This document shows, in pieces, positions 9,479 through 17,559 of a stretch of DNA of 64,000 nt. Within the stretch, counting starts at the first letter, position 1. Each line of letters begins with the position of its first letter. Where the stretch lies: assembly GCA_002499085.1 (NCBI GenBank), contig DAKD01000008.1, forward strand, positions 12,567-76,566, written 5' to 3'. The notes beneath the pieces are model-generated. The model had not been told where the DNA came from. It worked only from the letters and a program-made list of their open reading frames with translations, and did not search any database. The DNA comes from Methanomassiliicoccales archaeon UBA280 (GTDB lineage: Archaea; Thermoplasmatota; Thermoplasmata; SG8-5). The translations under genes were made by a program, and so were the position numbers.

Positions 9479-9733
9479 TCAAAGCTTCTGTATCATCTCT
9501 GCGACAAAGTCCTTCAGTTCTTTGTCGTCCGGTATGGTCAGAGATTTCTTGAACCTGGCGCTGCCGTCAGGCAGGAAATATCCCCTGGAGACGGATATGA
9601 ATTCGTTCACCCCGTCATCGGTGACTGCCTTCTTTCTGGCAACTTCCAGGAAATTGTTCCTTCCAAAAGTCTTTCTCTCCGATCCAATCGTTTCAAATTC
9701 CACGTTCGCTTTCGGTGCGTAGTCGTCTGACAT
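9479..9733 (-). CDS. Small conserved-looking protein, function unknown
   Basis: 84 residues, soluble, charged. It has the pattern FGRNNFLEVARKKA, then EFISVSRGYFLPDGS, then KKSLTIPDD, which suggests a small beta-strand domain with a C-terminal helix. No enzyme motif is visible. The layout faintly recalls PC4/YdbC-like single-strand nucleic-acid binders, but this is only an impression. A TATA box (9791-9801) and a GAGGT ribosome site 7 nt before the ATG support it as a real gene. It heads the unit that continues into the FKBP gene. Confidence 0.7.
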   Translation of the reverse strand: MSDDYAPKANVEFETIGSERKTFGRNNFLEVARKKAVTDDGVNEFISVSRGYFLPDGSARFKKSLTIPDDKELKDFVAEMIQKL

Positions 9734-9790
9734 TTTAATACCTCATGTTTTATTGGCACCCCTTAGGGTTGTCCCGGGGATTTCCTTAAC

Positions 9791-9801
9791 CAATATAAAG
9801 G
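9791..9801 (-). promoter_or_regulatory. TATA box for the 9733 gene
   Basis: On the minus strand CTTTATATTG lies about 60 nt before the ATG, giving a leader of about 35 nt that includes a GAGGT ribosome site. Confidence 0.5.
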
Positions 9802-9858
9802 TTTGTATAGGGCGCAAGCATTCATTGAAATGAAGCTGTGATTGTTGTAGGTTGCAGA

Positions 9859-9990
9859 GTCGGGAACCGGGAACCTGCTGGGTTAATGCAATATCGGGAA
9901 GCGGGAAGCGGGAAGCGGCGACGGAATCAATGGCTGTTTTTCACAGCCATTTGGTACGGTTCCCCCTTCCCCTTTCCCGAGTCCCGAACT
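9859..9990. repeat. Intergenic G-run / hairpin / C-run element A
   Basis: This element fills most of the 302-nt gap 9734-10035. The left arm has repeated GGGAACC and GGGAAGC units (two then three in tandem). The centre is a perfect 8-bp hairpin ATGGCTGT-TTTTC-ACAGCCAT near 9929-9949. The right arm is C-rich (TTCCCCC, TTCCCC, TTTCCCG), so the minus strand has four G-runs with short loops. The arms are imperfectly complementary. No ORF or tRNA is seen here. The layout is the same as the element at 13380-13543. Confidence 0.6.
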
Positions 9991-10035
9991 CAAGAAAGCT
10001 GAACTCTTACTATACGCCTATTTCCGGTTTCTACA

Positions 10036-10998
10036 CTATTTCTGGAATTCCTTACCCACCAATGAAAAATATGCCAACATGGACTCGATCTGGATGCGGC
10101 TGTTGCTTCCCTCGATTATCCTGAATTCAATCTCGCCCATTTTGTCAAGAAACCTGACCTTTCCGAATTCGGAAATCTCCAGTTCATATATGTTCTTGTG
10201 CATCTGTCTGACAATGTCCTCGCCCGAGAGCCCGTAATCGATAAGCAGAAGGTCCAGTTTTTCCCTTGCCTCGCTGAATTTCCCGGATATTGCCAATTCC
10301 ATCATGGAGATTACGTCCTGTGGCTTGCCGGTTGAGCTAGTCTTGTAAACAATCTCCGAATCGACCTTGGTGCCCAGTGCCGACGATACCTGGAACACGT
10401 TTGTGGCCTTCCTCAGATCCCCGCCTGCGACATACAGAAGGGCTTCCATGCCGTCCTTTGTTATCTCGAGACCCTCGGCCTTGGCTATCCTCTCCAGATA
10501 TTTTTTAACATCATCGGGAAGGAGTGGCCTGAATCTGAACACTGCGCACCTGGACTGTATCGGATCAATTATCTTCGAGGAATAGTTGCAGGAGAGGATG
10601 AACCTGCAGGTCCCCGAGTACTTCTCCATTGTGCGCCTCAGCGCGGCCTGTGCATCCGATGTGAGGGCGTCGGCTTCGTCGAGAAATATCACCTTGAACT
10701 GGTTGCCTCCGAGGGGCGAGGTCCTGGCGAAGTCCTTTATTGTCTTCCTGACGACGTCTATCCCTCTCTGGTCAGAGGCGTTGAGCTCCTGAAAATTGTT
10801 GCTCCAATCATCCCCGAACATCTGACGGGACAGCGCTATTGCACATGTTGTTTTTCCTGTGCCGGCCGGACCGGCGAACATGAGATGGGGCATGTTGTTG
10901 CTCCCCACATAGGCTTTCAGCCTGTCGACGATGTCCTCGTGGCCCACCACATCGTCCAGAGTTTTGGGCCTGTACTTCTCAATCCACAGGTCTTTCAT
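10036..10998 (-). CDS. rfcS: Replication factor C small subunit (clamp loader)
   Basis: 320 residues, standard length. An AAA+ ATPase that, with the large subunit, loads the PCNA sliding clamp onto primed DNA. Visible motifs: the N-terminal EKYRPKTLDDVVGH, Walker A GPAGTGKTT (about 44-52), Walker B VIFLDEAD (about 104-111), sensor 1 SCNYSSKI and the arginine-finger SRC motif (IQSRCAVFRF). The C-terminal part is the helical oligomerisation collar. The gene starts 8 nt after the stop of the TPR gene, so the two are probably one transcript. The large subunit is not in this window. Confidence 0.97.
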   Translation of the reverse strand: MKDLWIEKYRPKTLDDVVGHEDIVDRLKAYVGSNNMPHLMFAGPAGTGKTTCAIALSRQMFGDDWSNNFQELNASDQRGIDVVRKTIKDFARTSPLGGNQFKVIFLDEADALTSDAQAALRRTMEKYSGTCRFILSCNYSSKIIDPIQSRCAVFRFRPLLPDDVKKYLERIAKAEGLEITKDGMEALLYVAGGDLRKATNVFQVSSALGTKVDSEIVYKTSSTGKPQDVISMMELAISGKFSEAREKLDLLLIDYGLSGEDIVRQMHKNIYELEISEFGKVRFLDKMGEIEFRIIEGSNSRIQIESMLAYFSLVGKEFQK

Positions 10999-11006
10999 CT
11001 TTCCCC

Positions 11007-12662
11007 CTACTTGAACACGACAGCCTTGAACTCTGGTGTGTCCCTGACCTTCTCAAATGAGGGGTCTGTCTTTGCCCTCTCACGGAATTCCTCCTCCACC
11101 TCAGCCGACCTGGTAAGGAACGGCACAACCAATTTAAGATTGCCCTTCATGGCCTCTGCCGACGCTTTGTAATACCATGCTGCGGCATCGTTCATGTCCC
11201 TCTTGACCACATTGTTCAGAGCCTGTATGGATTCGTCATACTTGCCTGCCTTGAAGAGGGCTGCGCCCTTGGTCAGGTAGGCGGAAGTGTCCTCGCTGTC
11301 AATGGCAATCAACGCATCGAACGTTGTGACTGCATCGTCGTATCTCTGCATTACGAACAGGACTGAGCCTTTGTTGTGCAATGCCACTGTGTCCTTGGGC
11401 GACAATTCGACAGCCTTGCTGAAACATTCCAGCGCCTTGTCCAGCTCTTCGTTTTCGAAATAATGGTCCCCTGCTTCCATATAAATATCTGGGTTGCCGG
11501 GATTCGCAGCGATTTTGGCCTGGAAAGGGTCAGGTGGAACTCGCACCGCCGGTGGTGCGGGTGGAGGTTCGGTTTTGACCTCGATTACGGTTTCTGGTTC
11601 AGGAGTCGGCTCGGGTTCCGGAAGGGGTTCTGGCTCGGGTTCCGGAGAAGGCTCAGCAGCCACCAGTTTGACTGGCTCAGGTTCCGGGATGGGTTCAGGC
11701 TCAGGTTCCGGAATTGGCTCCGGCTCTGCGACTGCCGTTGGCTCGGGGGCTGGTTCGGGTTCGGGCGGGCGCAGCGAATCAAGCTGGAGTCTGGCATTTT
11801 TGTCATCGGGATCATTTGAAAGAATTCTTTCCAAAATGGATATAACCTCGTCGGTTTTACCGTCGGATGTGAGCGACGCGGCCTTTTTGTGAAGCAACCT
11901 GACGTCGTCGGGATTTGCCTCCAGCAATTTGTCAACGGCCGTCATATTGTTGGGATTCAGTTCCAGGACCTTCTCATAAACTGCCGGTTCCTTGGACAGA
12001 TAGGCCAGCCTGAGATAGGCCTCTATGGCCTCCGAAGTGTTGCCTGCCGATTCCAGCATCTCCGCGCGTTTGCGCCAGAGCTGCGGATCCTTCGGCGATT
12101 TCTTGAGCTTGGCCGTGATGGTTTCCAGGTCGTTCGGGGACAGTTCCGCAAGTTTCTTTTTGTAAGCTTCGTTGGCCGGGGCGATTTTTATCATTTTCTC
12201 GAGTATCTCGGCGGCATCGTCCTGCTTCTTGCTGAGAACCAGTGCCTCCACCTTGTTCTCCATGGCTTCCAGGTTGTTTTCCTCGTGCTTGAGGACCTCG
12301 TCGAAACACATTATCGCATAATTCAGCATTGCACCCGACTTCATGTGGACAATGCCCCTGCTCATCCAGGCATCGATGTTGTTGGGATTCAACTGGGTGG
12401 CTTTGTCAAAGCACTCGACTGCGCGGTCGGGCTCGCCGGTTTCAAACAGGCCGTGCCCAGTCCTCGTGAAAAGTACGGAAAAGTCCTCGGGATTCTCGGC
12501 AATGTTCTCCTCCCGGTAGAGGTAACGGTGTGCGCGTCTGTACTCGGATGCCGCCTTGTCGAGATCCCCCGACTTCAGGCTTTTATCGGCATCGTTCAAA
12601 AGCACCTCGATAGCTGCAACAGCTTTGTTCTTCTTTTCCTTCTTGCCACCAAAAATCGGCAT
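11007..12662 (-). CDS. TPR-repeat protein with Pro-Glu linker
   Basis: 551 residues, no export signal. N-terminal tetratricopeptide repeats (about 15-290) include AVECFDKATQLNPNNIDAW and related 34-residue units. They are followed by an acidic proline linker of alternating P-E (about 300-375), then four or five further TPRs (about 385-520; ALECFSKAVELSPKD, AVTTFDALIAIDSED). It should be a protein-protein interaction scaffold. Its position immediately upstream of rfcS hints at co-expression with the replication clamp loader, but no partner can be named. A TATA box at 12719-12729 lies on the minus strand about 60 nt before the ATG. Confidence 0.85.
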   Translation of the reverse strand: MPIFGGKKEKKNKAVAAIEVLLNDADKSLKSGDLDKAASEYRRAHRYLYREENIAENPEDFSVLFTRTGHGLFETGEPDRAVECFDKATQLNPNNIDAWMSRGIVHMKSGAMLNYAIMCFDEVLKHEENNLEAMENKVEALVLSKKQDDAAEILEKMIKIAPANEAYKKKLAELSPNDLETITAKLKKSPKDPQLWRKRAEMLESAGNTSEAIEAYLRLAYLSKEPAVYEKVLELNPNNMTAVDKLLEANPDDVRLLHKKAASLTSDGKTDEVISILERILSNDPDDKNARLQLDSLRPPEPEPAPEPTAVAEPEPIPEPEPEPIPEPEPVKLVAAEPSPEPEPEPLPEPEPTPEPETVIEVKTEPPPAPPAVRVPPDPFQAKIAANPGNPDIYMEAGDHYFENEELDKALECFSKAVELSPKDTVALHNKGSVLFVMQRYDDAVTTFDALIAIDSEDTSAYLTKGAALFKAGKYDESIQALNNVVKRDMNDAAAWYYKASAEAMKGNLKLVVPFLTRSAEVEEEFRERAKTDPSFEKVRDTPEFKAVVFK

Positions 12663-12718
12663 TTCATGTCTCCATCGTTCAGCCCAACTGATGTAACCTG
12701 AACTTGAAGCACGCGAAG

Positions 12719-12802
12719 GTTTATAAAATCTTCGTCAGATGGCAGAATCCGACCTTCACGAAACATCGGTTTTAAGGCAAAAACGGGCAACAGGTATATC
12801 TA
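12719..12802. promoter_or_regulatory. Divergent promoters between TPR and RING-like genes
   Basis: Minus-strand TATA GATTTTATAAACC (12719-12729) serves the TPR gene. Plus-strand TATA TATATCTA (12795-12802) is centred 30 nt before ATG 12828, which indicates a leaderless transcript and decides the start of the RING-like gene. Confidence 0.5.
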
Positions 12803-12827
12803 TCATCGGTTGTTTTCGGTAGAGTCA

Positions 12828-13346
12828 ATGGTGGGGAGAACCGTGAGAACCAGGGGCCGCATCAGCTTCAGAAGGCCTTCGGCATTGCAACACCCCGCGG
12901 ACAACCAGCCAGTTCCACATGCTCCGAAAAGAAGCACAATAGCCATAACCGGGACAAGGCCAGATAGACTGTGTGCGATATGCCTGGGCAGGCTTGAAGC
13001 GGGGGCCGTAATGACATTCTGCGAATGCGGCAGATTCTTTCATCTTTCATGCATAAGTGAGATGGGCCAATGCCCGATTTGCAACCATGAGTTCGCATTC
13101 TGCCGGCAAAGCGGGGAGAAGGAAAATGAGCCTGGAACCATTGATGAGAACTTGCGGAATGGCGACACAGTCGAAACTGTGTTCCAGTGCCCGGTGTGCT
13201 ACTCATATGTCCGGGAAGATGCTCAGGTCTGCCAGTGCGGCGCAGTGTTTGATTCGGAGGAGGAAGTTTACCTCTGCCCGGGATGCGGCTGCGAGGTATC
13301 GAAGGATGCCGCATCATGCCATCAATGCAACATGGAATACGAGTGA
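12828..13346 (+). CDS. RING-like plus zinc-ribbon protein
   Basis: 172 residues from ATG 12828; an in-frame TTG at 12810 is possible, but the TATA position favours the ATG. The N-terminus is basic and unstructured (about 1-45). Residues 49-94 have C-A-I-C, then C-E-C-G-x-F-F-H-x2-C, then CPIC: a RING/PHD-like cross-brace spacing including the FH-x-x-C motif. The C-terminal part (about 118-170) has two further zinc knuckle pairs (CPVC/CQCG and CPGC/CHQC). The RING-like segment closely matches the one near the C-terminus of the 1605-residue protein (C-x-I-C-x-G, C-x-C-G, FH-x-x-C, CP-x-C). Ubiquitin-ligase-like activity cannot be claimed; no ubiquitin, E1 or E2 gene is visible. Confidence 0.8.
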   Translation: MVGRTVRTRGRISFRRPSALQHPADNQPVPHAPKRSTIAITGTRPDRLCAICLGRLEAGAVMTFCECGRFFHLSCISEMGQCPICNHEFAFCRQSGEKENEPGTIDENLRNGDTVETVFQCPVCYSYVREDAQVCQCGAVFDSEEEVYLCPGCGCEVSKDAASCHQCNMEYE

Positions 13347-13378
13347 GTGTCTGTCAACTTCTAGGTGAAAATTTGGGT

Positions 13379-13543
13379 TGAGGGGCTAGGGGCTAGGGTC
13401 ATAGGGTCATAGGGTGCTTCCAAATCGCATTTACTGGCTTTGTCCGGACAAGCCAGCCCCCTAGACCCTAGACCCTTTACCCCATATTATTGGCAAAGAC
13501 CCTAGACCCTTTATCACATTATGAAAACGCAGACCCTAGACCC
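13379..13543. repeat. Intergenic G-run / hairpin / C-run element B
   Basis: The left arm has five G-runs spaced 3-5 nt in telomere-like CTAGGG/CATAGGG units (about 13382-13414). The core is the near-perfect hairpin TGGCTTTGTCC/GGACAAGCCA (about 13434-13455). The right arm has CTAGACC units ending TTTACCCC, followed by two more CCCTAGACCCT copies near 13498 and 13531. Both strands therefore carry a classic four-run G-quadruplex pattern. It lies in the 280-nt gap between the RING-like gene and pcc1. Confidence 0.65.
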
Positions 13544-13595
13544 TCGCAGTAATCTCAATATCACAAAATTCTTGACAAACTCACGAGTGACCAAA

Positions 13596-13607
13596 ATGTA
13601 TATATGG
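13596..13607 (+). promoter_or_regulatory. TATA box of the pcc1-pfdB-DHH operon
   Basis: ATGTATATATGG lies 25-30 nt before the ATG at 13627, matching a leaderless archaeal promoter. Confidence 0.55.
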
Positions 13608-13626
13608 ACAAATCATCCCCCTTCCG

Positions 13627-13869
13627 ATGATGAGGGCTAGCATCCGAATAAAGCCCGAGGCGGGTGCCGAAACGCTTGCCCGGGCCCTGTCGCCGGAGAC
13701 GGACTGGGAGATTCCGAGGGCTGCAATGCGCATATCGGAACAGGCGGGCGAATTGCTCATCGAAATAGAGGCCGAGGACATTGTGGCTTTCAGGGCCGCC
13801 ATGAATTCGTATCTCAGATGGACAAAGCTGGCGCTCGACACATGCGAGACAGCAGGAGTGATACAATGA
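13627..13869 (+). CDS. pcc1: KEOPS complex subunit Pcc1
   Basis: 80 residues, typical of archaeal Pcc1. It is the dimerisation subunit of KEOPS, which makes the universal t6A modification at position 37 of ANN-decoding tRNAs. The sequence begins with a strand (ASIRIKPEAGAETLARAL), followed by the acidic strand LLIEIEAEDIVAFRAAMNSYLRW, the conserved signature in which the helix after 'aeD' packs the dimer. Next to prefoldin beta, a neighbourhood common in euryarchaea. The stop TGA overlaps the next ATG (ATGA). A second ATG directly follows the first (MM); either may be used. Confidence 0.9.
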   Translation: MMRASIRIKPEAGAETLARALSPETDWEIPRAAMRISEQAGELLIEIEAEDIVAFRAAMNSYLRWTKLALDTCETAGVIQ

Positions 13870-14219
13870 ACGACATAAGCCAGGAGATGCAGGGCAAGAT
13901 AATGCAGTTTCAGCAGCTTCAGCAGCAGATTCAGGCAATTGCCCAGCAGAAATACCAGATAGAGATGCAGGTTACGGAACTGGAGAAGACCATCGAGGAA
14001 TTGGGCAAGCTTAAGAAGGGTGCCGAGGTTTACAAGAGCGTCGGAACCATTCTCGTCAGGAATGACGACAGGGAAGGCCTGAAGAAGGAACTTGAGGACA
14101 AGAAAGAGACTCTGGAGATCCGGATAAAGACCCTGGGAAACCAGGACAAGACCCTCAGAGAGATGCACCAGAACCTCCAGAAGGAGCTCACCGAGGCACT
14201 CCAGAAGGAAAAGGCATGA
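13866..14219 (+). CDS. pfdB: Prefoldin beta subunit
   Basis: 117 residues from the ATG at 13866, which overlaps the pcc1 stop; the in-frame ATG 48 bases further upstream lies inside pcc1 and is unlikely. Prefoldin is an alpha2-beta4 jellyfish-shaped chaperone that passes unfolded proteins to the thermosome. The two long amphipathic helices (about 5-45 and 75-113, glutamine/lysine/glutamate-rich) flank the short beta hairpin KSVGTILVRND, the family signature. The stop overlaps the DHH gene start by four bases. The alpha subunit is not in this window. Confidence 0.95.
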   Translation: MNDISQEMQGKIMQFQQLQQQIQAIAQQKYQIEMQVTELEKTIEELGKLKKGAEVYKSVGTILVRNDDREGLKKELEDKKETLEIRIKTLGNQDKTLREMHQNLQKELTEALQKEKA

Positions 14220-15178
14220 GCGGGGACATCACTCGGATTGCTTCATTGATCGAAAAGGGACCGAATGCCATATTTCTGCACTCTAACGCAGACCTCGACT
14301 GCGCCGGGGCCGCGCTTGCCCTGGCCGTGCATTACGGCAATTCATCCCTGCATGCACCTGCCGGCGTGAGCCATCTCGGCAAGAAGCTCATGGCCAGATT
14401 CGGGACCGATGCTGTTCCTGATTTTGATTCCGCGAATGGAAAGAACATACTTGTTGTGGATGCCCAGTCGGATTCCTCGCTCGGATACGGCGGCGTGGAC
14501 TGGAGCTTGGCCACCGTGATAGACCACCATTCCCAAACTGAGAAATGCACGGCACCAAGGTCCTTCCTGGACCCGAAGGCAACCTCATGCTGCGAGCTTG
14601 TCTGGGAGATCATGGGCAGACCTGACAATATCGGACAGGAGGCAGGATTCGCCCTTATGGCAGGAATCATCGCTGACACAGGGCATCTCAAAAGGGGAAC
14701 GGCCCGCACCCTGGCAAACGCGTCCGAGATACTTGCGGCATCCGGACTCTGCCTGGAGGATGTGCAAGCGGCTTTCGAGAGTGCTGAAGACCAGGACATA
14801 TCCAAAAGGATATCCCGGCTGAAGGGTGCCCAGAGGATGAGGTTCGAAAGGATCGGGGAATGGGTGGTGGCTGCGACAGAAACAGGGGCATTCGAGTCTG
14901 CCGCGTGCCATGCTCTTCTCTCGATCGGCGCTGATGTTGCATTCGCGGCTTCCCGGAAAGAGGGCGGTTTCAGGATCACAGGAAGGGCAAATCAAGCGGC
15001 CTGCATTGCCGGGATGCACCTGGGCGAGATGTTCAGCGCGGTTGCTGCCGAATGCGACGGAGAGGGGGGCGGCCATGACGGGGCGGCCGGACTCACTGGC
15101 AGCGGGGATGCGGAAGCGTTTCTGAACATATGCATGGTCAGGGCAATGAAATCCCTGAAGGGAAAGGAAAGGCAGTAG
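14216..15178 (+). CDS. DHH-family phosphoesterase
   Basis: 320 residues. Probably a metal-dependent exonuclease or nanoRNase (RecJ/NrnA/GAN-like). Motif I is HSNADLDCAG (about 22-31), motif II VVDAQ, motif III VIDHH (the name motif, about 103-107) and motif IV IIADTGHL. The C-terminal DHHA1 domain has GGGHDGAAG near 283-291. It overlaps pfdB by ATGA, so it belongs to the same operon. Substrate not determinable: archaeal DHH proteins include GINS-associated nucleases, oligoribonucleases and cyclic-dinucleotide phosphodiesterases. Confidence 0.9.
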   Translation: MSGDITRIASLIEKGPNAIFLHSNADLDCAGAALALAVHYGNSSLHAPAGVSHLGKKLMARFGTDAVPDFDSANGKNILVVDAQSDSSLGYGGVDWSLATVIDHHSQTEKCTAPRSFLDPKATSCCELVWEIMGRPDNIGQEAGFALMAGIIADTGHLKRGTARTLANASEILAASGLCLEDVQAAFESAEDQDISKRISRLKGAQRMRFERIGEWVVAATETGAFESAACHALLSIGADVAFAASRKEGGFRITGRANQAACIAGMHLGEMFSAVAAECDGEGGGHDGAAGLTGSGDAEAFLNICMVRAMKSLKGKERQ

Positions 15179-15230
15179 GGCAAGGAAAGCCTATTATAGT
15201 GAAAAGCAATCAGCCAGCAAGGAGAATGTA

Positions 15231-16049
15231 ATGGCAAGCACACCAGCGCCGCAGCCGCCCGCAAACATGGGTTCGCAGATGTTCATGATGATAATGATTT
15301 TCGCAACAATGTTCATCATGTTCAACGAGGACCTCAGAAACTCCGTGGGCGAGATTGCGGGAATCGTGCTTGAGCCAGTCATCGGCTTCAACAGCCAATA
15401 TCCCGTACTCACGATCATGGCGGCCGGCGTCATCCTGGTCACATTTTCCAGCGGAGTGCGCCACTATTTCATAGACTGGATCGAATCTGCCGAGAAGCAG
15501 TTCAAGATGAAGGACTTCAACAAGAAACTCAGAGATGCCAGGATGTCCGGGAACAAGGACGAGATCGAGATAATGACCAAGAAGCAGCTCGACATGTCCA
15601 AGGACCAGATGACGACGATGATAGACCAGATGAAGCCCATGATGTTCACGATGATATTCCTCATAGCCACATTCGCGTTCATCGGCACTTTCATCGGCAA
15701 GATTCCCGGTGCAACGCTCTCGGTTCCCTGGTCGGGCAACATTGACATGAATGGAGCCCTGAGCACAAGCCAATGCTGCGGATTCTCCAACTGGATGCTC
15801 CTTTACATGCTCATCTCAATGTCCACAGCGCAGGTGATCCAGCGCATATTCAAGCTCTACAGCTTCAACAAGTTCCTCAAGAACCCCGAATTACTGGCCA
15901 AAAAGGCGGAAACCGAACCCGAGGCTGAAGAGCCCGAGATTGACGGAGGCGGAGAGGAAGAGACCTTGGATGTGGAAGAGGAGGAATACCTTGTCATTGA
16001 TGATGGGGAAGAGACCCTGGCACCGGTGGAGGCAGGGGTAAGGAAATGA
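15231..16049 (+). CDS. DUF106 membrane insertase (EMC3/TMCO1/Oxa1-like)
   Basis: 272 residues. Archaeal member of the YidC/Oxa1 superfamily, which helps insert membrane proteins. Three membrane segments are visible: about 18-35 preceded by a methionine-rich face (MFMMIMIFATMFIMF), about 138-158 (MFTMIFLIATFAFIGTFIG), and about 185-205 (WMLLYMLISMSTAQVIQRI). Between the first and second is a charged coiled coil (about 82-125), as in DUF106. The C-terminal about 40 residues are strongly acidic. A clear AAGGAGAATGTA ribosome site precedes the ATG. The order DUF106-cmk-truB is the classical archaeal arrangement found downstream of secY/adk. The gene overlaps cmk by ATGA. Confidence 0.92.
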   Translation: MASTPAPQPPANMGSQMFMMIMIFATMFIMFNEDLRNSVGEIAGIVLEPVIGFNSQYPVLTIMAAGVILVTFSSGVRHYFIDWIESAEKQFKMKDFNKKLRDARMSGNKDEIEIMTKKQLDMSKDQMTTMIDQMKPMMFTMIFLIATFAFIGTFIGKIPGATLSVPWSGNIDMNGALSTSQCCGFSNWMLLYMLISMSTAQVIQRIFKLYSFNKFLKNPELLAKKAETEPEAEEPEIDGGGEEETLDVEEEEYLVIDDGEETLAPVEAGVRK

Positions 16050-16585
16050 TTGTCACAATCAGCGGGCCCCCGGGCAGCGGCAAGACCACGGTGGGGAAGC
16101 TCCTGGCCGAGAGATTGGGCTATGAATTTGTTTCAACGGGGATGATCTTCCGGCATATGGCCGAGGAGAAGGGCATGTCCCTGGCGGAATTCGGGGAAAT
16201 GGCCCTGACGAACCATGACATTGACAAGGAGCTCGACAGAAGGATGCTGGCCCTGGCGGGGGAAAAGAGGAAACTTGTCCTTGAGGGAAGGCTGGCCGCG
16301 CACATGCTGCATCTGAACGGGATCCCTGCCTTCAAGGTGAGGATCGATGCCAGCCCGGAAACAAGGGCTGAAAGGAACGCCGGAAGGGAGAACAAGTCTG
16401 TCGAGCAGGTAAGGGAGGAAATCATTGCAAGGGAGAGTTGCGAGCGCGAGAGGTACAAAAAGGTCTACAACATCGACCTTAACTCGCTGGCAGTGTACGA
16501 CCACGTGGAACACACGGACGGCCACACACCTGAGGAAGTCGTGAACAGCATACTCCTGAAGATGGAGGGAAAGCTGGATGGCTGA
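16046..16585 (+). CDS. cmk: Cytidylate kinase
   Basis: 179 residues, the usual archaeal size. Phosphorylates CMP/dCMP with ATP. The P-loop GPPGSGKTT is at residues 7-15, followed by the short archaeal Cmk signature FVSTGMIFRHMAEEKGMSL and a lid region rich in arginine (RAERNAGRENK). The family is close to adenylate kinase, but the neighbouring DUF106 and truB and the short N-terminus support Cmk. It overlaps the upstream gene by four bases and truB by eight, so it is translationally coupled on both sides. Confidence 0.92.
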   Translation: MIVTISGPPGSGKTTVGKLLAERLGYEFVSTGMIFRHMAEEKGMSLAEFGEMALTNHDIDKELDRRMLALAGEKRKLVLEGRLAAHMLHLNGIPAFKVRIDASPETRAERNAGRENKSVEQVREEIIARESCERERYKKVYNIDLNSLAVYDHVEHTDGHTPEEVVNSILLKMEGKLDG

Positions 16586-17543
16586 AACAGGAACCAGAAG
16601 CAGGCACGGCGTCCCGCCGGACCAGAGAGAGATGAAGGACCATCTCAGGAAGGGCATCATTGTCATAGACAAGCCCAGAGGTCCGACGAGCCATCAGGTC
16701 TCCGCGTGGGTCAGGAACATGCTCGGCGCCGAGAAGGCAGGCCACGGAGGCACTTTGGACCCCAATGTCAGCGGAGTGCTCGTCATAGCGCTGGACGACG
16801 CCCTCAAAGCTCTTCAGGTTCTGCTGCTGGACACGAAGGAGTACATTGCCACGCTCAAGCTTCACGCCGAGGTTCCGAGGGATGATCTTGACAGGGTGTT
16901 CAGCGAATTCACGACCGAGATCTACCAGACCCCGCCCGTAAGGGCCGCGGTAAAGCGCGAGAGACGGGCCAGAAGGATTCATGAGATGGAGATTCTGGAC
17001 ATGCAGGGCAAGAGCGTGCTGTTCAGGGTCGTTTGCGAGTCCGGGACATACATCCGAACGCTGTGCGTGGACATGGGCGACGCGCTGGGCGTCGGAGGCC
17101 ACATGTACGAGCTGCGCAGAACCAGAACCGCCGGATTCGGCGAAGCCCAGATTGTAAAGCTGCAGAAACTCATGGACGCCCATGTCGCATACACGGAAGA
17201 CGGGGACGAATCCCTTCTCAGAGAGGTGGTACTGCCCTTCGAGAGGCTGCTTGACGGGCTGCCAAAGATATACATCAAGGACTCGGCAGTCGACGCGATA
17301 TGCCACGGCGCGGACGTAGCTGTCCCGGGCATCACGAAGCTCGAGGGTGATTTCAAGCAGTGCCAGATAGTGGCCGTTTTCACGCAGAAGGGAGAGGGCA
17401 TTGCCGTGGGAAAGGCGCTCGCAGAGTCGGAGAAGATGCGGGAGATGCAGAAAGGAGCGGCAGTGAACCTGGAAAGGGTTTTCATGGCCCCCGGGACCTA
17501 CCCGAGGCAGTGGAAGCATACCCGTAATCTCATCGCTCCCTGA
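16578..17543 (+). CDS. truB: tRNA/rRNA pseudouridine synthase, TruB/Cbf5 type
   Basis: 321 residues. Converts uridine to pseudouridine, either alone in tRNA (U55) or as Cbf5 in H/ACA RNPs. Catalytic region: KPRGPTSHQV (about 35-44), then GGTLDPNVSGVL, with the catalytic aspartate of GTLDP near 62. Also seen are YQTPPVRAAVKR and the CESGTYIRTLCVDMG motif. A PUA RNA-binding domain occupies about 235-310. The length and PUA domain match archaeal Cbf5. It overlaps cmk by eight bases and is last in the operon; a structured repeat follows 17 nt downstream. Confidence 0.95.
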   Translation: MAETGTRSRHGVPPDQREMKDHLRKGIIVIDKPRGPTSHQVSAWVRNMLGAEKAGHGGTLDPNVSGVLVIALDDALKALQVLLLDTKEYIATLKLHAEVPRDDLDRVFSEFTTEIYQTPPVRAAVKRERRARRIHEMEILDMQGKSVLFRVVCESGTYIRTLCVDMGDALGVGGHMYELRRTRTAGFGEAQIVKLQKLMDAHVAYTEDGDESLLREVVLPFERLLDGLPKIYIKDSAVDAICHGADVAVPGITKLEGDFKQCQIVAVFTQKGEGIAVGKALAESEKMREMQKGAAVNLERVFMAPGTYPRQWKHTRNLIAP

Positions 17544-17559
17544 TTGCCGATTACGAAAA

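Noticed and set aside
13379..13543. CRISPR array or replication origin
   Set aside because: Repeats are 7-12 nt with no unique spacers of even length, and no Cdc6/Orc1 gene or origin-recognition boxes are visible nearby.
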